Part shown: positions 8,971 through 16,848 of the stretch, piece by piece
How the letters are laid out: every line of letters begins with the position of its first letter
How positions within the stretch are numbered: position 1 is the first letter of the stretch
Source: an uncultured Collinsella sp.
GTDB lineage: Bacteria > Actinomycetota > Coriobacteriia > Coriobacteriales > Coriobacteriaceae
Length of the DNA: 64,000 nucleotides
Assembly (NCBI GenBank): GCA_958437935.1
Contig: CAUBPS010000012.1
Coordinates: 1 to 64,000, forward strand
Direction: 5' to 3'
Notes under the pieces: model-generated
What the model was told of the DNA's origin: nothing
The model's database searches: none
What the model saw: only the letters and a program-made list of their open reading frames with translations
Made by a program: the position numbers and the translations under genes

Positions 8971-10341
8971 TTACTTTTTGTCGAAACGACCATAGAGCGC
9001 AAACGAGAGCGCCGCAGAGATAACCCAAGTCAAAGCGATGCAGACGATAATCATGATCAGGTTCATGGGATTGCCGCTTGGATCGGCATAAACGGGCAAC
9101 GAGGTAATGCCGGGCATAACAAAGCCGAAGCACTTTGCGCCGAGAACAACGGTAAGCGCACCGCCAATGCCATCCGCAATCATCGCAGCGATAAGCGGAG
9201 TCCTGTTAGGAACCTGAACGGTAAACAAGGCGGGCTCGGAAATTCCCATAAATGCTGAGAAGGCGCACGTCATTGCAGCGGACTTGAGCTTTTCGTCGGT
9301 CATGCGCAGGGCTGCACCAAAAGACGCACCGCTTTCGGCGAGGTTATGGCAGAAAGAGATCGGGAGCAGATAGTCATACCCAAGCGTTGCGATATTGGAA
9401 ATCTGGATAGGGCTCGTTGACTGATGCATGCCGAAGAGCACGATAAGCGGCATAAAGAAGCCCAGCAGAAAACCGGCAACGGGGCCTAACGTCGAGAATA
9501 GCCAAACGATACCGTTGGCAAGACCAAGACCGCACCAGGCACCAATCGGAGCGAGCACAAACAGGTTGACGGGAATCACGATAGCAAGGGAGAGCGCCGG
9601 AACGACAACGAGCTTAAAAAGATCCGGCACGACTTTGTCGATTGCACGATATACAAAAGACAAGCCAATGACGCCAAAGATAACCGGGAACACGGAATCG
9701 GCGTAGCTAAAAATCGGCACCGCAAAACCGAACAGCGCAAGGGGCGTCTCGCCCGTACCGACAGCGTTGACAATGGTCGGGTACATCAGCGATCCGGCAA
9801 CACAAAGCGCAAGCGAACGGTTGACCCGGAACTTATCAGCTGTAGACATTGCCAGCAAAAACGGCAAGAAGTAGAACGGGATATCCGAAATCATATTGAA
9901 TATCGCAAAGTCGCCGGCACCCGTGTCGATTCCAAAAGCCGCGATAGCAGCCAGGATGCCCTTTACGATGCCTCCCGCCACCAGTGCGGGAATGATAGCG
10001 GAAAAGATGCCGGTGATGATATCGAATACGCGAGGCGAACCTTTTTGGAGCTCAGGCTGCTCGGCGTCGGCGGAGACCTCGCCACCCATCCTGTCACCTA
10101 GCATGGGCTCCAATTCGTCATATACCGACCCCACGCTGGCGCCGATGATAACTTGCCACTGTCCGTCTTTAACCTGCGCGCCCAAGGCGCCGTCAAGCGT
10201 CTTAAGGGCCTCCAGGTCTGCCTTGCTATCGTCCTTCAGGTTGAATCTGAGCCTTGTAATGCAGTGCGTTGCCATAACAACGTTATCGGCGCCGCCCACG
10301 AGCTCGAGGACACGAGCGGCCAGTTCCTTCTTGTCTGCCAC
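8971..10341 (-). CDS. PTS beta-glucoside transporter subunit EIIBC
   Basis: A 456-residue membrane permease of the glucose/beta-glucoside PTS superfamily. The N-terminal EIIB domain holds the phosphocysteine motif THCITRLRF near residue 24. A linker near residue 90 leads to a ten-helix EIIC domain with a GMHQSTSPI sugar-site segment. No EIIA domain is attached, unlike full BglF/BglP, so it must take phosphate from a separate EIIA; the one at 24718 is a candidate. GTG 10341 has AGGAG eight bases upstream; GTG 10350 is possible but too close to that site. It follows the GH1 gene by 11 bases, giving an uptake-plus-hydrolysis operon for aryl- or cello-type beta-glucosides. Confidence 0.9.
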   Translation of the reverse strand: MADKKELAARVLELVGGADNVVMATHCITRLRFNLKDDSKADLEALKTLDGALGAQVKDGQWQVIIGASVGSVYDELEPMLGDRMGGEVSADAEQPELQKGSPRVFDIITGIFSAIIPALVAGGIVKGILAAIAAFGIDTGAGDFAIFNMISDIPFYFLPFLLAMSTADKFRVNRSLALCVAGSLMYPTIVNAVGTGETPLALFGFAVPIFSYADSVFPVIFGVIGLSFVYRAIDKVVPDLFKLVVVPALSLAIVIPVNLFVLAPIGAWCGLGLANGIVWLFSTLGPVAGFLLGFFMPLIVLFGMHQSTSPIQISNIATLGYDYLLPISFCHNLAESGASFGAALRMTDEKLKSAAMTCAFSAFMGISEPALFTVQVPNRTPLIAAMIADGIGGALTVVLGAKCFGFVMPGITSLPVYADPSGNPMNLIMIIVCIALTWVISAALSFALYGRFDKK

Positions 10342-10352
10342 GACAATCACTC

Positions 10353-11831
10353 CTACCCAAGATCCTCGCCATTAGTGGCGATACATTTCTGATACCAATA
10401 GAAAGAGTCTTTACGCGAGCGCTCCGCAGTGCCGTTGCCGCAATTATCCAGATCGACATAGATAAGCCCGTAGCGCTTGTCCATCGTAAGAGGACCGCAG
10501 GCAACAAGGTCAATGAATCCCCAGATCATGTATCCGCGCACGTCAACGCCATCGATCACCGCTTCTTTAAGGCACTTTATGTGCTGGCGCAAATAATCGA
10601 TTCGATACTCGTCGTGGATGCTGCCATCCTCCTCGACTACATCAGATGTACCGAGGCCGTTCTCGGCGATATACAGAGGCAGCCCATAGCGGTCATACAT
10701 CTGGTTAAGGGTAACCCTCAGGCCAATGGGATCGAGCTGCCAGCCCCACTCACTCGTCTCGAGATAAGGGTTCTTGTTTGCCATGACCAGATTACCCGCA
10801 GTCTTCTCCCATCCCTGATCGCAGGTGGATACCTGGGAAAAGTAGTACGAAAAGGCCAGGAAGTCGACCGTGTTGCGAGCGATGAGCTCTTCATCGCCCG
10901 GTTCCATTTGAATCTCGATATCACACGCATCGAAATAGCGATTCATATAAGCGGGGTATTTTCCACGAGCCATCACGTCCGTATAGAACCAGTTGGAATA
11001 CTGGTCGTCGTGAATAGCCTGCATGTTATCTTCGGGACGGCAGGTGGCGGGATACGTACAGAATCGAGCGATCATGCCGCCAACGGGAGTATCGGGCGAA
11101 AGACGATGGACAATCTCGACGGCACGCGCATTGGCAACGAACTCGTGGTGCAGGCACTGGAAGATGGCTCGATCGAAGTTCTCCCCCTCTTCGTCTTTGA
11201 CCAGACAGACCCCGTCCCAAGGCGAAAAACGCGCTGCATTGAACTCGTTAAAAGGCAGCCAGAAATCGACCAGATCGCCCAATTCCGTAACGATTGTCTC
11301 GACATAGCGGGCGAAGAAATCAATCGTCTTGCGATTCTTCCATCCCCCATATGTGGTGACAAGATTTACCGGGATGTCATAGTGGAGCATGGTGACGAAG
11401 GTTTTAATGCCGTGCTTTTTGCACTCACCCAGCATGCTTCGATACCACTCGATGCCTTCGCGGTTAGGCTCAAGATCATCTCCGTTAGGATAGATTCGGC
11501 TCCAGCAAATAGAAGTGCGGAACAGCTTGAGGCCCATCTCCGCAAAAAGCGCGATGTCCTCACGGTAGTGATGATAGAAGTCGTTACCGCGCCTAAACGG
11601 GTAGAACTCAACACCATCATCTGCGAGAGCGTTCATTAGTTCGTCATGGCAGAAGGGGTTGTTTTGATGCTTGTCCTCAATCTGGTCATGAGTCCAGGTA
11701 CCATCCAGCCATCGACAATCCTGCGTCGACTTTCCCTTTCCGCCCTCATTCCAGGCGCCATCGGCCTGCGAGCACGATATGGCTCCGCCCCATAAAAAGT
11801 CGGAGTCAAACCCATGTTTTAACTTACTCAT
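10353..11831 (-). CDS. glycoside hydrolase family 1, 6-phospho-beta-glucosidase
   Basis: A 492-residue cytoplasmic GH1 enzyme that hydrolyses the phosphorylated beta-glucoside delivered by the adjoining PTS. Motifs include FLWGGAISCSQADG near the N-terminus, LFRTSICWSRIYPNG, the acid/base Glu in LPFNEFNA, and the nucleophile Glu in YIAENGLG near residue 385. The late SKDSFYWY-like RKDSFYWYQK segment resembles the C-terminus of 6-phospho enzymes. ATG 11831 has AAGGAGG at 7 bases. It is the first gene of a two-gene operon and lies divergent from an AraC regulator. Confidence 0.92.
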   Translation of the reverse strand: MSKLKHGFDSDFLWGGAISCSQADGAWNEGGKGKSTQDCRWLDGTWTHDQIEDKHQNNPFCHDELMNALADDGVEFYPFRRGNDFYHHYREDIALFAEMGLKLFRTSICWSRIYPNGDDLEPNREGIEWYRSMLGECKKHGIKTFVTMLHYDIPVNLVTTYGGWKNRKTIDFFARYVETIVTELGDLVDFWLPFNEFNAARFSPWDGVCLVKDEEGENFDRAIFQCLHHEFVANARAVEIVHRLSPDTPVGGMIARFCTYPATCRPEDNMQAIHDDQYSNWFYTDVMARGKYPAYMNRYFDACDIEIQMEPGDEELIARNTVDFLAFSYYFSQVSTCDQGWEKTAGNLVMANKNPYLETSEWGWQLDPIGLRVTLNQMYDRYGLPLYIAENGLGTSDVVEEDGSIHDEYRIDYLRQHIKCLKEAVIDGVDVRGYMIWGFIDLVACGPLTMDKRYGLIYVDLDNCGNGTAERSRKDSFYWYQKCIATNGEDLG

Positions 11832-11912
11832 TTGCCCTCCTTGATCGGATGCTCCAGCGGATAACCCAATACTAGGAAGAACAAGATGCATAAGATATCG
11901 CATAGAAAGCGT

Positions 11913-11940
11913 TTGTTTATAACATTTTTTTAGATATAAT
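11913..11940 (+). promoter_or_regulatory. promoter of the AraC-type regulator
   Basis: TTGTTT (11913-11918) and TATAAT (11935-11940) are 16 bp apart, giving a start about 40 bp before the ATG at 11985. The 153-bp gap between the divergent genes must also hold the operon promoter and the regulator's binding sites; none could be picked out with confidence. Confidence 0.55.
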
Positions 11941-11984
11941 ACCGTTTAAGGCATCGATTCTACCGTTCACCCTTGGAACACCCC

Positions 11985-12977
11985 ATGGATTCGAATCTCA
12001 AACAGCTGCTCTATACGCATACCGAGACCGAAGAGTGGCATCGCACACATCCGGGAGAGCTCAGCCCGCGATATAACAGGGTGGAAACCACAACCATTAA
12101 CGGCGAAGAGGTCTATCTGTTTGATTGGAAAGAAACTCTCGACGAAAACCCCGTGGGCCTTATCAAGGAGTCGCGCTTTACCGATATTCCTCCTCATATC
12201 AATCGGGATATGGAGCTTAACTACGTGTACGACGGCGTCTGCACGTTTATCGTCAACGGACGGTCACTGCTCCTTAAAAAGGGTGATGTGCTCATTTGCA
12301 ACACCGGCGTAGTCAGAAGCGTTCCATACGTTAAGGGCGAGCATGATATCGTCATTTCGATCGTCTTCAAAAAAGAAATGTTCGATTCGTTGTTCCTGAG
12401 CCAGCTACCCGGCGCGTCACCATTAACGAATCTTCTATTTGATTTTGTGTCCAAAAACCGCGAGGCCCGAAAATATCTCATTCTTCCAGAGGAATACGCC
12501 CGACATGCGCGACGCCTCATCGAGATGCTCTTTATCGAATATCACTTTAAAGATGCCTATTCCAATGAACTCATGAGGCACCTCGCCGTCAGCCTATTCC
12601 TTGTTCTCATTCGAGGACTGTACCGACGCTCCGCAACTGATAACCAGGCGATCATGTCGGACGAACGCATCGTGTCGATTCTGAATCATATTGAGCGAAG
12701 CTACGGCGACTGCACACTCGAAAGCATTGCGAGCGATACGGGTTATAGCACCAGCTATCTCAGCAGCTTGATCAAGCAAAAAACCGGCAAAACGTTTTCG
12801 CAAATCAAGCTCAACCAGCAGCTCACAGAGGCGGCATATCTTCTCAATAACACCGAGCGCAGCGTGCAGTATGTAGCCCGAAAAGTCGGCATCTCCAACA
12901 TGTCATTCTTTTACTCAAAATTTAAAGAAGCATTCGGCGAAACGCCAGGTGCGTTCAGGACGCATCGGTCTAATTAA
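11985..12977 (+). CDS. AraC family transcriptional regulator
   Basis: A 330-residue regulator with an N-terminal cupin-type sensing domain (HPGELSPRYN through FTDIPPHINRDMELNYVYDG and the short segment LLKKGDVLICNTG) and a C-terminal double helix-turn-helix of about 100 residues. The first HTH reads TLESIASDTGYSTSYLSSLIK; the second is near SVQYVARKVGISNMSFFYSKFK, with FGETPGAFR at the end. It is divergent from the GH1-EIIBC operon and is presumably its activator. Its codon use is less GC-rich than the neighbours, like the operon it flanks. ATG 11985 with GGA 8 bases upstream is preferred over TTG 11973. Confidence 0.9.
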   Translation: MDSNLKQLLYTHTETEEWHRTHPGELSPRYNRVETTTINGEEVYLFDWKETLDENPVGLIKESRFTDIPPHINRDMELNYVYDGVCTFIVNGRSLLLKKGDVLICNTGVVRSVPYVKGEHDIVISIVFKKEMFDSLFLSQLPGASPLTNLLFDFVSKNREARKYLILPEEYARHARRLIEMLFIEYHFKDAYSNELMRHLAVSLFLVLIRGLYRRSATDNQAIMSDERIVSILNHIERSYGDCTLESIASDTGYSTSYLSSLIKQKTGKTFSQIKLNQQLTEAAYLLNNTERSVQYVARKVGISNMSFFYSKFKEAFGETPGAFRTHRSN

Positions 12978-12985
12978 AGGCGTTA

Positions 12986-13900
12986 TTACTCAGACCGATC
13001 AGCTTCGCGCGACACGGGAATGCGCAATCGAAGCAGCGAGCGCATCGCCTCTACCAGCACAAAGCCGGCGATACCAACCGTGACCACAACGTCGAGCGGT
13101 GTGCCCACAAACCACAGCAGCCCCATGAGATACGACCCGGCATTAAACGCAAAGTGCAGCAGAATCGTGTAGCGAAGCTTTCCGGTGGTCACGAGTACCC
13201 AACCAAAAATGAGGCCGGCAGCGCCCGCGTAGCAGCCCTGCACCCAGTTCATGTGCATAAAGCCGAAGACCGCCGCCTGCAGCACGATTGCCGCGGCGAC
13301 GCCCCAGGTACTCGGGGCCGCCCAGGGCACTATGGCGCCGTCCTGCGCGTTCGCGCGGCGCCGGCGCTTCCAGAACGAACGGCACTGTGGATTAAACGCA
13401 CGCAGCGAAAACTCAAAGATGATGCCGCGCACCAGGAGCTCTTCGCAAAACGGAGCGCCGAGCACTGTGGTCAAGACAGCAAGAAGGCTGGTATCGCCCA
13501 TGCCCGTCTCCTCGACGAGCTCGCTATAGTCTGCCGCGACCTCGGGCAGCAGCGACAGTACGCCGTCGCATAGGTAGCTAATGACCACCTGCATGGATAG
13601 GCCGATCACGACAACGCAGGCAATGCGCTTCCATGCCGCGCCTGCTCCCCCGCCGAGTGGGCGTTCGCCTTGCCGGCGCGCCATGAAGGAGCGGGGCCAC
13701 AGATAGCGCCACCACAGCAGCGCCATCAAAAATGACGCCGTCTGAGCGGCAGCCTGGAACCATTGGATATCGAGATTGTCGATCGGATAGCCCGTCAGCA
13801 CCGACACGGCATCGAGAACTGAAAACAGAACCATGCTCAGGGCAATATCGGCAGCAACAACACCAAAACAGGCAAGCGCCCAAATCATCGCATTGAGCAT
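12986..13900 (-). CDS. CPBP family intramembrane metalloprotease
   Basis: A 304-residue multi-pass membrane protein. The CPBP/Abi signature is clear: the EELLVRG glutamate pair and arginine near residue 155, FGFMHMNW (His motif) near 215, and a small-residue helix GWVLVTTG. Such proteins cleave within or near membranes; some mature peptides and others protect against bacteriocins, so the substrate is open. ATG 13900 follows GAGGAGG. It lies alone on the minus strand downstream of an orphan antitoxin gene and a perfect palindrome. Confidence 0.85.
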   Translation of the reverse strand: MLNAMIWALACFGVVAADIALSMVLFSVLDAVSVLTGYPIDNLDIQWFQAAAQTASFLMALLWWRYLWPRSFMARRQGERPLGGGAGAAWKRIACVVVIGLSMQVVISYLCDGVLSLLPEVAADYSELVEETGMGDTSLLAVLTTVLGAPFCEELLVRGIIFEFSLRAFNPQCRSFWKRRRRANAQDGAIVPWAAPSTWGVAAAIVLQAAVFGFMHMNWVQGCYAGAAGLIFGWVLVTTGKLRYTILLHFAFNAGSYLMGLLWFVGTPLDVVVTVGIAGFVLVEAMRSLLRLRIPVSREADRSE

Positions 13901-13918
13901 GCCAACCTCCTCAAAACC

Positions 13919-13978
13919 CGGCACTTAGGGACGTTCCTTAACTGCCGGCAGAAAAGGAACGTCCCCAAGTGCCGGCAG
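13919..13978. repeat. GGGAC palindrome, family C copy 1
   Basis: CGGCACTT-GGGACGTTCCTT pairs with AAGGAACGTCCC-AAGTGCCG, each arm interrupted by one unpaired base. A truncated copy carrying only the left arm lies at 25445-25476. It fills the gap between the antitoxin stop codon and the CPBP gene. Confidence 0.8.
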
Positions 13979-13988
13979 TTTGGGACGG

Positions 13989-14192
13989 TCATTGTTGACG
14001 AGAATCGGGCGCAGCGCCAAAGGCCCCGTTGGGCGAAATGTCGAACGGGAAGGTGCCGCAGCGATTGAACGCGGCGATAAACATGCGGATGGCGTTGGAC
14101 GGCGTGGTGCCCACGAGCTGGGTTGCCGCCGCGAAGGCCGCCTTTTCCTCGGGCAAGACCTTCGCGACAACCGGGGTCATGTGTTCTGCCAT
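13989..14192 (-). CDS. RelB/DinJ family antitoxin, orphan
   Basis: A 67-residue protein starting MAEHMTPVVAKVLPEEKA, followed by a ribbon-helix-helix core (FAAATQLVGTTPSNAIRMFIAA) and the FPFDIS motif typical of DinJ/RelB antitoxins. These bind DNA and neutralise YafQ/RelE-type ribonucleases. ATG 14192 has AAGGAAG at good spacing. No RelE/YafQ-like toxin frame lies on either side: downstream is a palindromic element almost abutting the stop. It is thus either a solitary regulator or a relic of a toxin-antitoxin pair. Confidence 0.75.
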   Translation of the reverse strand: MAEHMTPVVAKVLPEEKAAFAAATQLVGTTPSNAIRMFIAAFNRCGTFPFDISPNGAFGAAPDSRQQ

Positions 14193-14306
14193 GGCGCTTC
14201 CTTTTTGAAACGACGGTGATGCGGATAGATGCGGGCCACGCGGCTGGGCGACGGGCTGTGAAGGCAACCCGATTGGCCCGCATCTGGAGTTTGTTTCTAC
14301 GGCGTT

Positions 14307-14335
14307 GGTATTACTTGGTATTCCTAAGTATTACC
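14307..14335 (-). promoter_or_regulatory. inverted repeat upstream of the antitoxin gene
   Basis: GGTATTACTT (14307-14316) and AAGTATTACC (14326-14335) form a near-perfect inverted repeat, with further GGTATT/AATACC copies at 14318-14323 and 14346-14356. Antitoxins of the RelB type repress their own promoters through such repeats. The rest of the 14193-14407 gap holds nothing else recognisable. Confidence 0.45.
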
Positions 14336-14407
14336 CCGCAGATAGAATACCATACCCGGCCCTATGGAGACGGAGAAAAACGGATCATTTTGTTGCTGGG
14401 TAAGTAT

Positions 14408-15787
14408 TTAGAGCGTGATGATGTCCGAGATATTGAGGGCCCGAGCGTCAGCGAAATCGTGCGTGGCAAGCAACAGCATACGGCCGTCGAGCAAGTCGAG
14501 CACGGCCTCGGCGCATGCGTCGCGCGCAGCGATGTCTAGACCGGTAAAGGGCTCGTCCAGAATCACTGCGCCGCCCGGACACAGCAGGGCTCGGGCAATC
14601 TCGACGCGACGGCGCTGCCCGCCCGAGAGCTCGGCCACGCGGGCATGCACATCGATCCCCGGTACCAGCAGGCGCAACAAGGCAGCGGCACTCGAGGCAT
14701 TCACGCGTGCATCGGCGCACACCAGCACGTTATCCAAAGCAGAGGCGTCCTCAACCAGGCGCGTATCCTGAAACACCATCGAGCACGGCGCGCACTCCCC
14801 CGCTGTCAACGAAAGCAGCGTCGACTTGCCCACGCCTGAAGCTCCCATCACGCAGATACGCCCGCCCGCGGGCACGTTGAGCACCAGACCATCCAGCGCC
14901 GGAGCCCAGGGTGCCCGGTCGCCCACGGCGAGCGCAAGCTCCGCCGCAGCCCCGCCACCAGCAGAGCCGCCCGCACGCCCGCGCAGTCCATGCCCATGTG
15001 CCCGCACGGCCGCGCGCCACGCCACGGGTCCCGAAACCCGCAGCAGCCACACCAGCACGCGCTCACACGCCCACGAGGCGGCAACGACCAACACGGTCCA
15101 CGCCAGCAGATCAGCCGTCTCGATGAGCAGCTTCGCCTGATAGATGCGTTCGCCCACGGTGCCCGTCGCCATGCCGATGAGCTCCGCCGCCACGCCGGCC
15201 TTCCAGCTCATGCCGATCACGGCACGCGCACACGAAAGCACAAACGGCAGGACCTCGCGCCAGGTATGGGCGCAAAACAGTCGCCAGCCCCGCACGCCAT
15301 GCAGACGAAACATCTGCTCCAGCGGTTTATCCGCTTGCGTCAAACCCTCGACCAACGAAAAATACACGCCCGGAAGTGCCATCAAAAAGACCGCCGCAAT
15401 GCTCACGCGCGCCGACCCCAACCAAATGAGCAGCAGGACCACCACGCAGGCAACCGGTGTCGCCTTAACAAACGAAAGCGCCGGCGCCACCAAGCGGGCA
15501 AACGTCAGCGATCGCACCGAGACTCCCGCCAGTACGCCGCCGCACACCGCGGCAAGCGCCAGCCCGCCCAAGATTCGCGCACCCGAGCCTGCCAGAATCG
15601 CCCATGTGCCGGCATCGCATACCAGTCGCAGCAACGCCACCACGACGGCGCCCGGCCCCGGCAAAATCAACGGCTGCGCCACGAAACCCGCCATCAGCAC
15701 CCACACGGCAAGCCAAAAGGCGGCAACGGCACCTGCTGCCGCCACCGCCTTCATACGCTCTGTCATTTGTCGAGCAAACGCACGCAC
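14408..15787 (-). CDS. ABC transporter, permease and ATPase fused in one chain (SsuC/TauC-SsuB type)
   Basis: A 459-residue fusion. Residues 1 to about 265 form a six-helix BPD-type permease like SsuC/TauC, with a typical cytoplasmic-loop segment near GVRGWRLFCAHTWREVLP. Residues about 285-459 form an ATPase with Walker A GASGVGKST, Q-loop MVFQD, signature LSGGQRRR, Walker B AVILDEP and the switch His in ATHDFAD. The stretch between Walker A and Q-loop is about 20 residues shorter than in SsuB, so the nucleotide domain is compact. GTG 15787 uses GGAG in the end of the upstream lipoprotein gene. With that lipoprotein it would import a small anion-like or organosulfur substrate; the substrate is unknown. 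Confidence 0.82.
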   Translation of the reverse strand: MRAFARQMTERMKAVAAAGAVAAFWLAVWVLMAGFVAQPLILPGPGAVVVALLRLVCDAGTWAILAGSGARILGGLALAAVCGGVLAGVSVRSLTFARLVAPALSFVKATPVACVVVLLLIWLGSARVSIAAVFLMALPGVYFSLVEGLTQADKPLEQMFRLHGVRGWRLFCAHTWREVLPFVLSCARAVIGMSWKAGVAAELIGMATGTVGERIYQAKLLIETADLLAWTVLVVAASWACERVLVWLLRVSGPVAWRAAVRAHGHGLRGRAGGSAGGGAAAELALAVGDRAPWAPALDGLVLNVPAGGRICVMGASGVGKSTLLSLTAGECAPCSMVFQDTRLVEDASALDNVLVCADARVNASSAAALLRLLVPGIDVHARVAELSGGQRRRVEIARALLCPGGAVILDEPFTGLDIAARDACAEAVLDLLDGRMLLLATHDFADARALNISDIITL

Positions 15788-15790
15788 GGG

Positions 15791-16846
15791 CTACTCCATG
15801 CAGTAGAAATCGTCAGCCGGGAGCTTGCCGCCCACGGCGCTCGCGTCCGCATCGGCCAGCACCTGCAGGTACCCACCGAGCGCCGCCTTCATATCCCTCC
15901 CCGTCTGGCACACGAGCATGCACCCGGGAATCGCCTTTTCGGCAATCGCGGCGTTATCCACGATACCCGCATCGACCACGGCCTGAGCCCAGTCCGCCGG
16001 CGCCGCGTTCACGGCCTCAACGCTCGCAGCATGGCAGCTCAGGAATTCCGCCACGGCCTCGGGATGCTCCTCGGCAAAGGCACGGCGCACCACGGTCACG
16101 CCCGTCAGCAGGCGCGAACCCGTGTCACCTGCCAGCTCATCCCACACATCGGTCAGACTTACCGGAGCCGACAGCCTGCCTTCGCTCTTTGCGATGGCAG
16201 CGGTCTTGAACGGCTCGGGCAGCACGCCCACGGCAGAAGGATCGGCAAGCAGGGCCGACAGCACCTCGGTGGGCTCGCTCTTAAACTCAAGCGCCACCTG
16301 GCCGGCCAGGCCCGCGCGCCCCAGCAGGTAGTTCATGACGTACTCCGGCGTGGTGCCCTTGCCCGTCATATAGACGGTATGGCCCGCCAAATCGCCAAAC
16401 GAGGTCACACTCGCGTCGCCCGTCACAACGTTCAGCACGCCCAGCGTGTTGATGTCGATGACCTGCACCGCGCCCTCAGTCTTGTTATAGAGCACGCTCG
16501 CCACGTTGGCGGGCACCAGGGCAATGTCGATATCGCCCTGAATGACCTTGGGCACAATCTCATCGGCGGCAGTATTGATCGCAAAGTCGAACTCATTGTC
16601 CGTCTCGCCATCGACTGCCCGGTCCATAAACTGCACCAGACCAATCGAGGTCGGCCCCTTGAGCGAGGCGACGCGCACCTCGACCGGCTCTGCAGCAGCA
16701 CCGGCGCCGTCCGTGGCAGCCGAGCCCGCGGCGGACCCGGCACCGGCAGCCCCGCCGCCACAGCCCGCGAGTGCGAGCGACAGCGCACCCGCGGCAAGCG
16801 CCGAGGCAAACCCCCGGCGCGACATCTCAAAATCAAACGCGCGCAT
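15791..16846 (-). CDS. ABC transporter substrate-binding lipoprotein
   Basis: A 351-residue exported binding protein. The N-terminus has MSRRGF, a hydrophobic stretch and the lipobox LAGC with the lipidated Cys near residue 29. The mature start is a Gly/Ala-rich linker. The body resembles the nitrate/sulfonate/taurine (NMT1/SsuA-like) class, with segments such as VPANVASVLYNKTEG and a TGVTVVRRAF motif. ATG 16846 lies 2 bases after the hydrogenase stop, with GAGGGGA inside that gene's end, so the two are translationally coupled. It feeds the fused permease-ATPase 3 bases downstream. Confidence 0.8.
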   Translation of the reverse strand: MRAFDFEMSRRGFASALAAGALSLALAGCGGGAAGAGSAAGSAATDGAGAAAEPVEVRVASLKGPTSIGLVQFMDRAVDGETDNEFDFAINTAADEIVPKVIQGDIDIALVPANVASVLYNKTEGAVQVIDINTLGVLNVVTGDASVTSFGDLAGHTVYMTGKGTTPEYVMNYLLGRAGLAGQVALEFKSEPTEVLSALLADPSAVGVLPEPFKTAAIAKSEGRLSAPVSLTDVWDELAGDTGSRLLTGVTVVRRAFAEEHPEAVAEFLSCHAASVEAVNAAPADWAQAVVDAGIVDNAAIAEKAIPGCMLVCQTGRDMKAALGGYLQVLADADASAVGGKLPADDFYCME

Positions 16847-16848
16847 CG

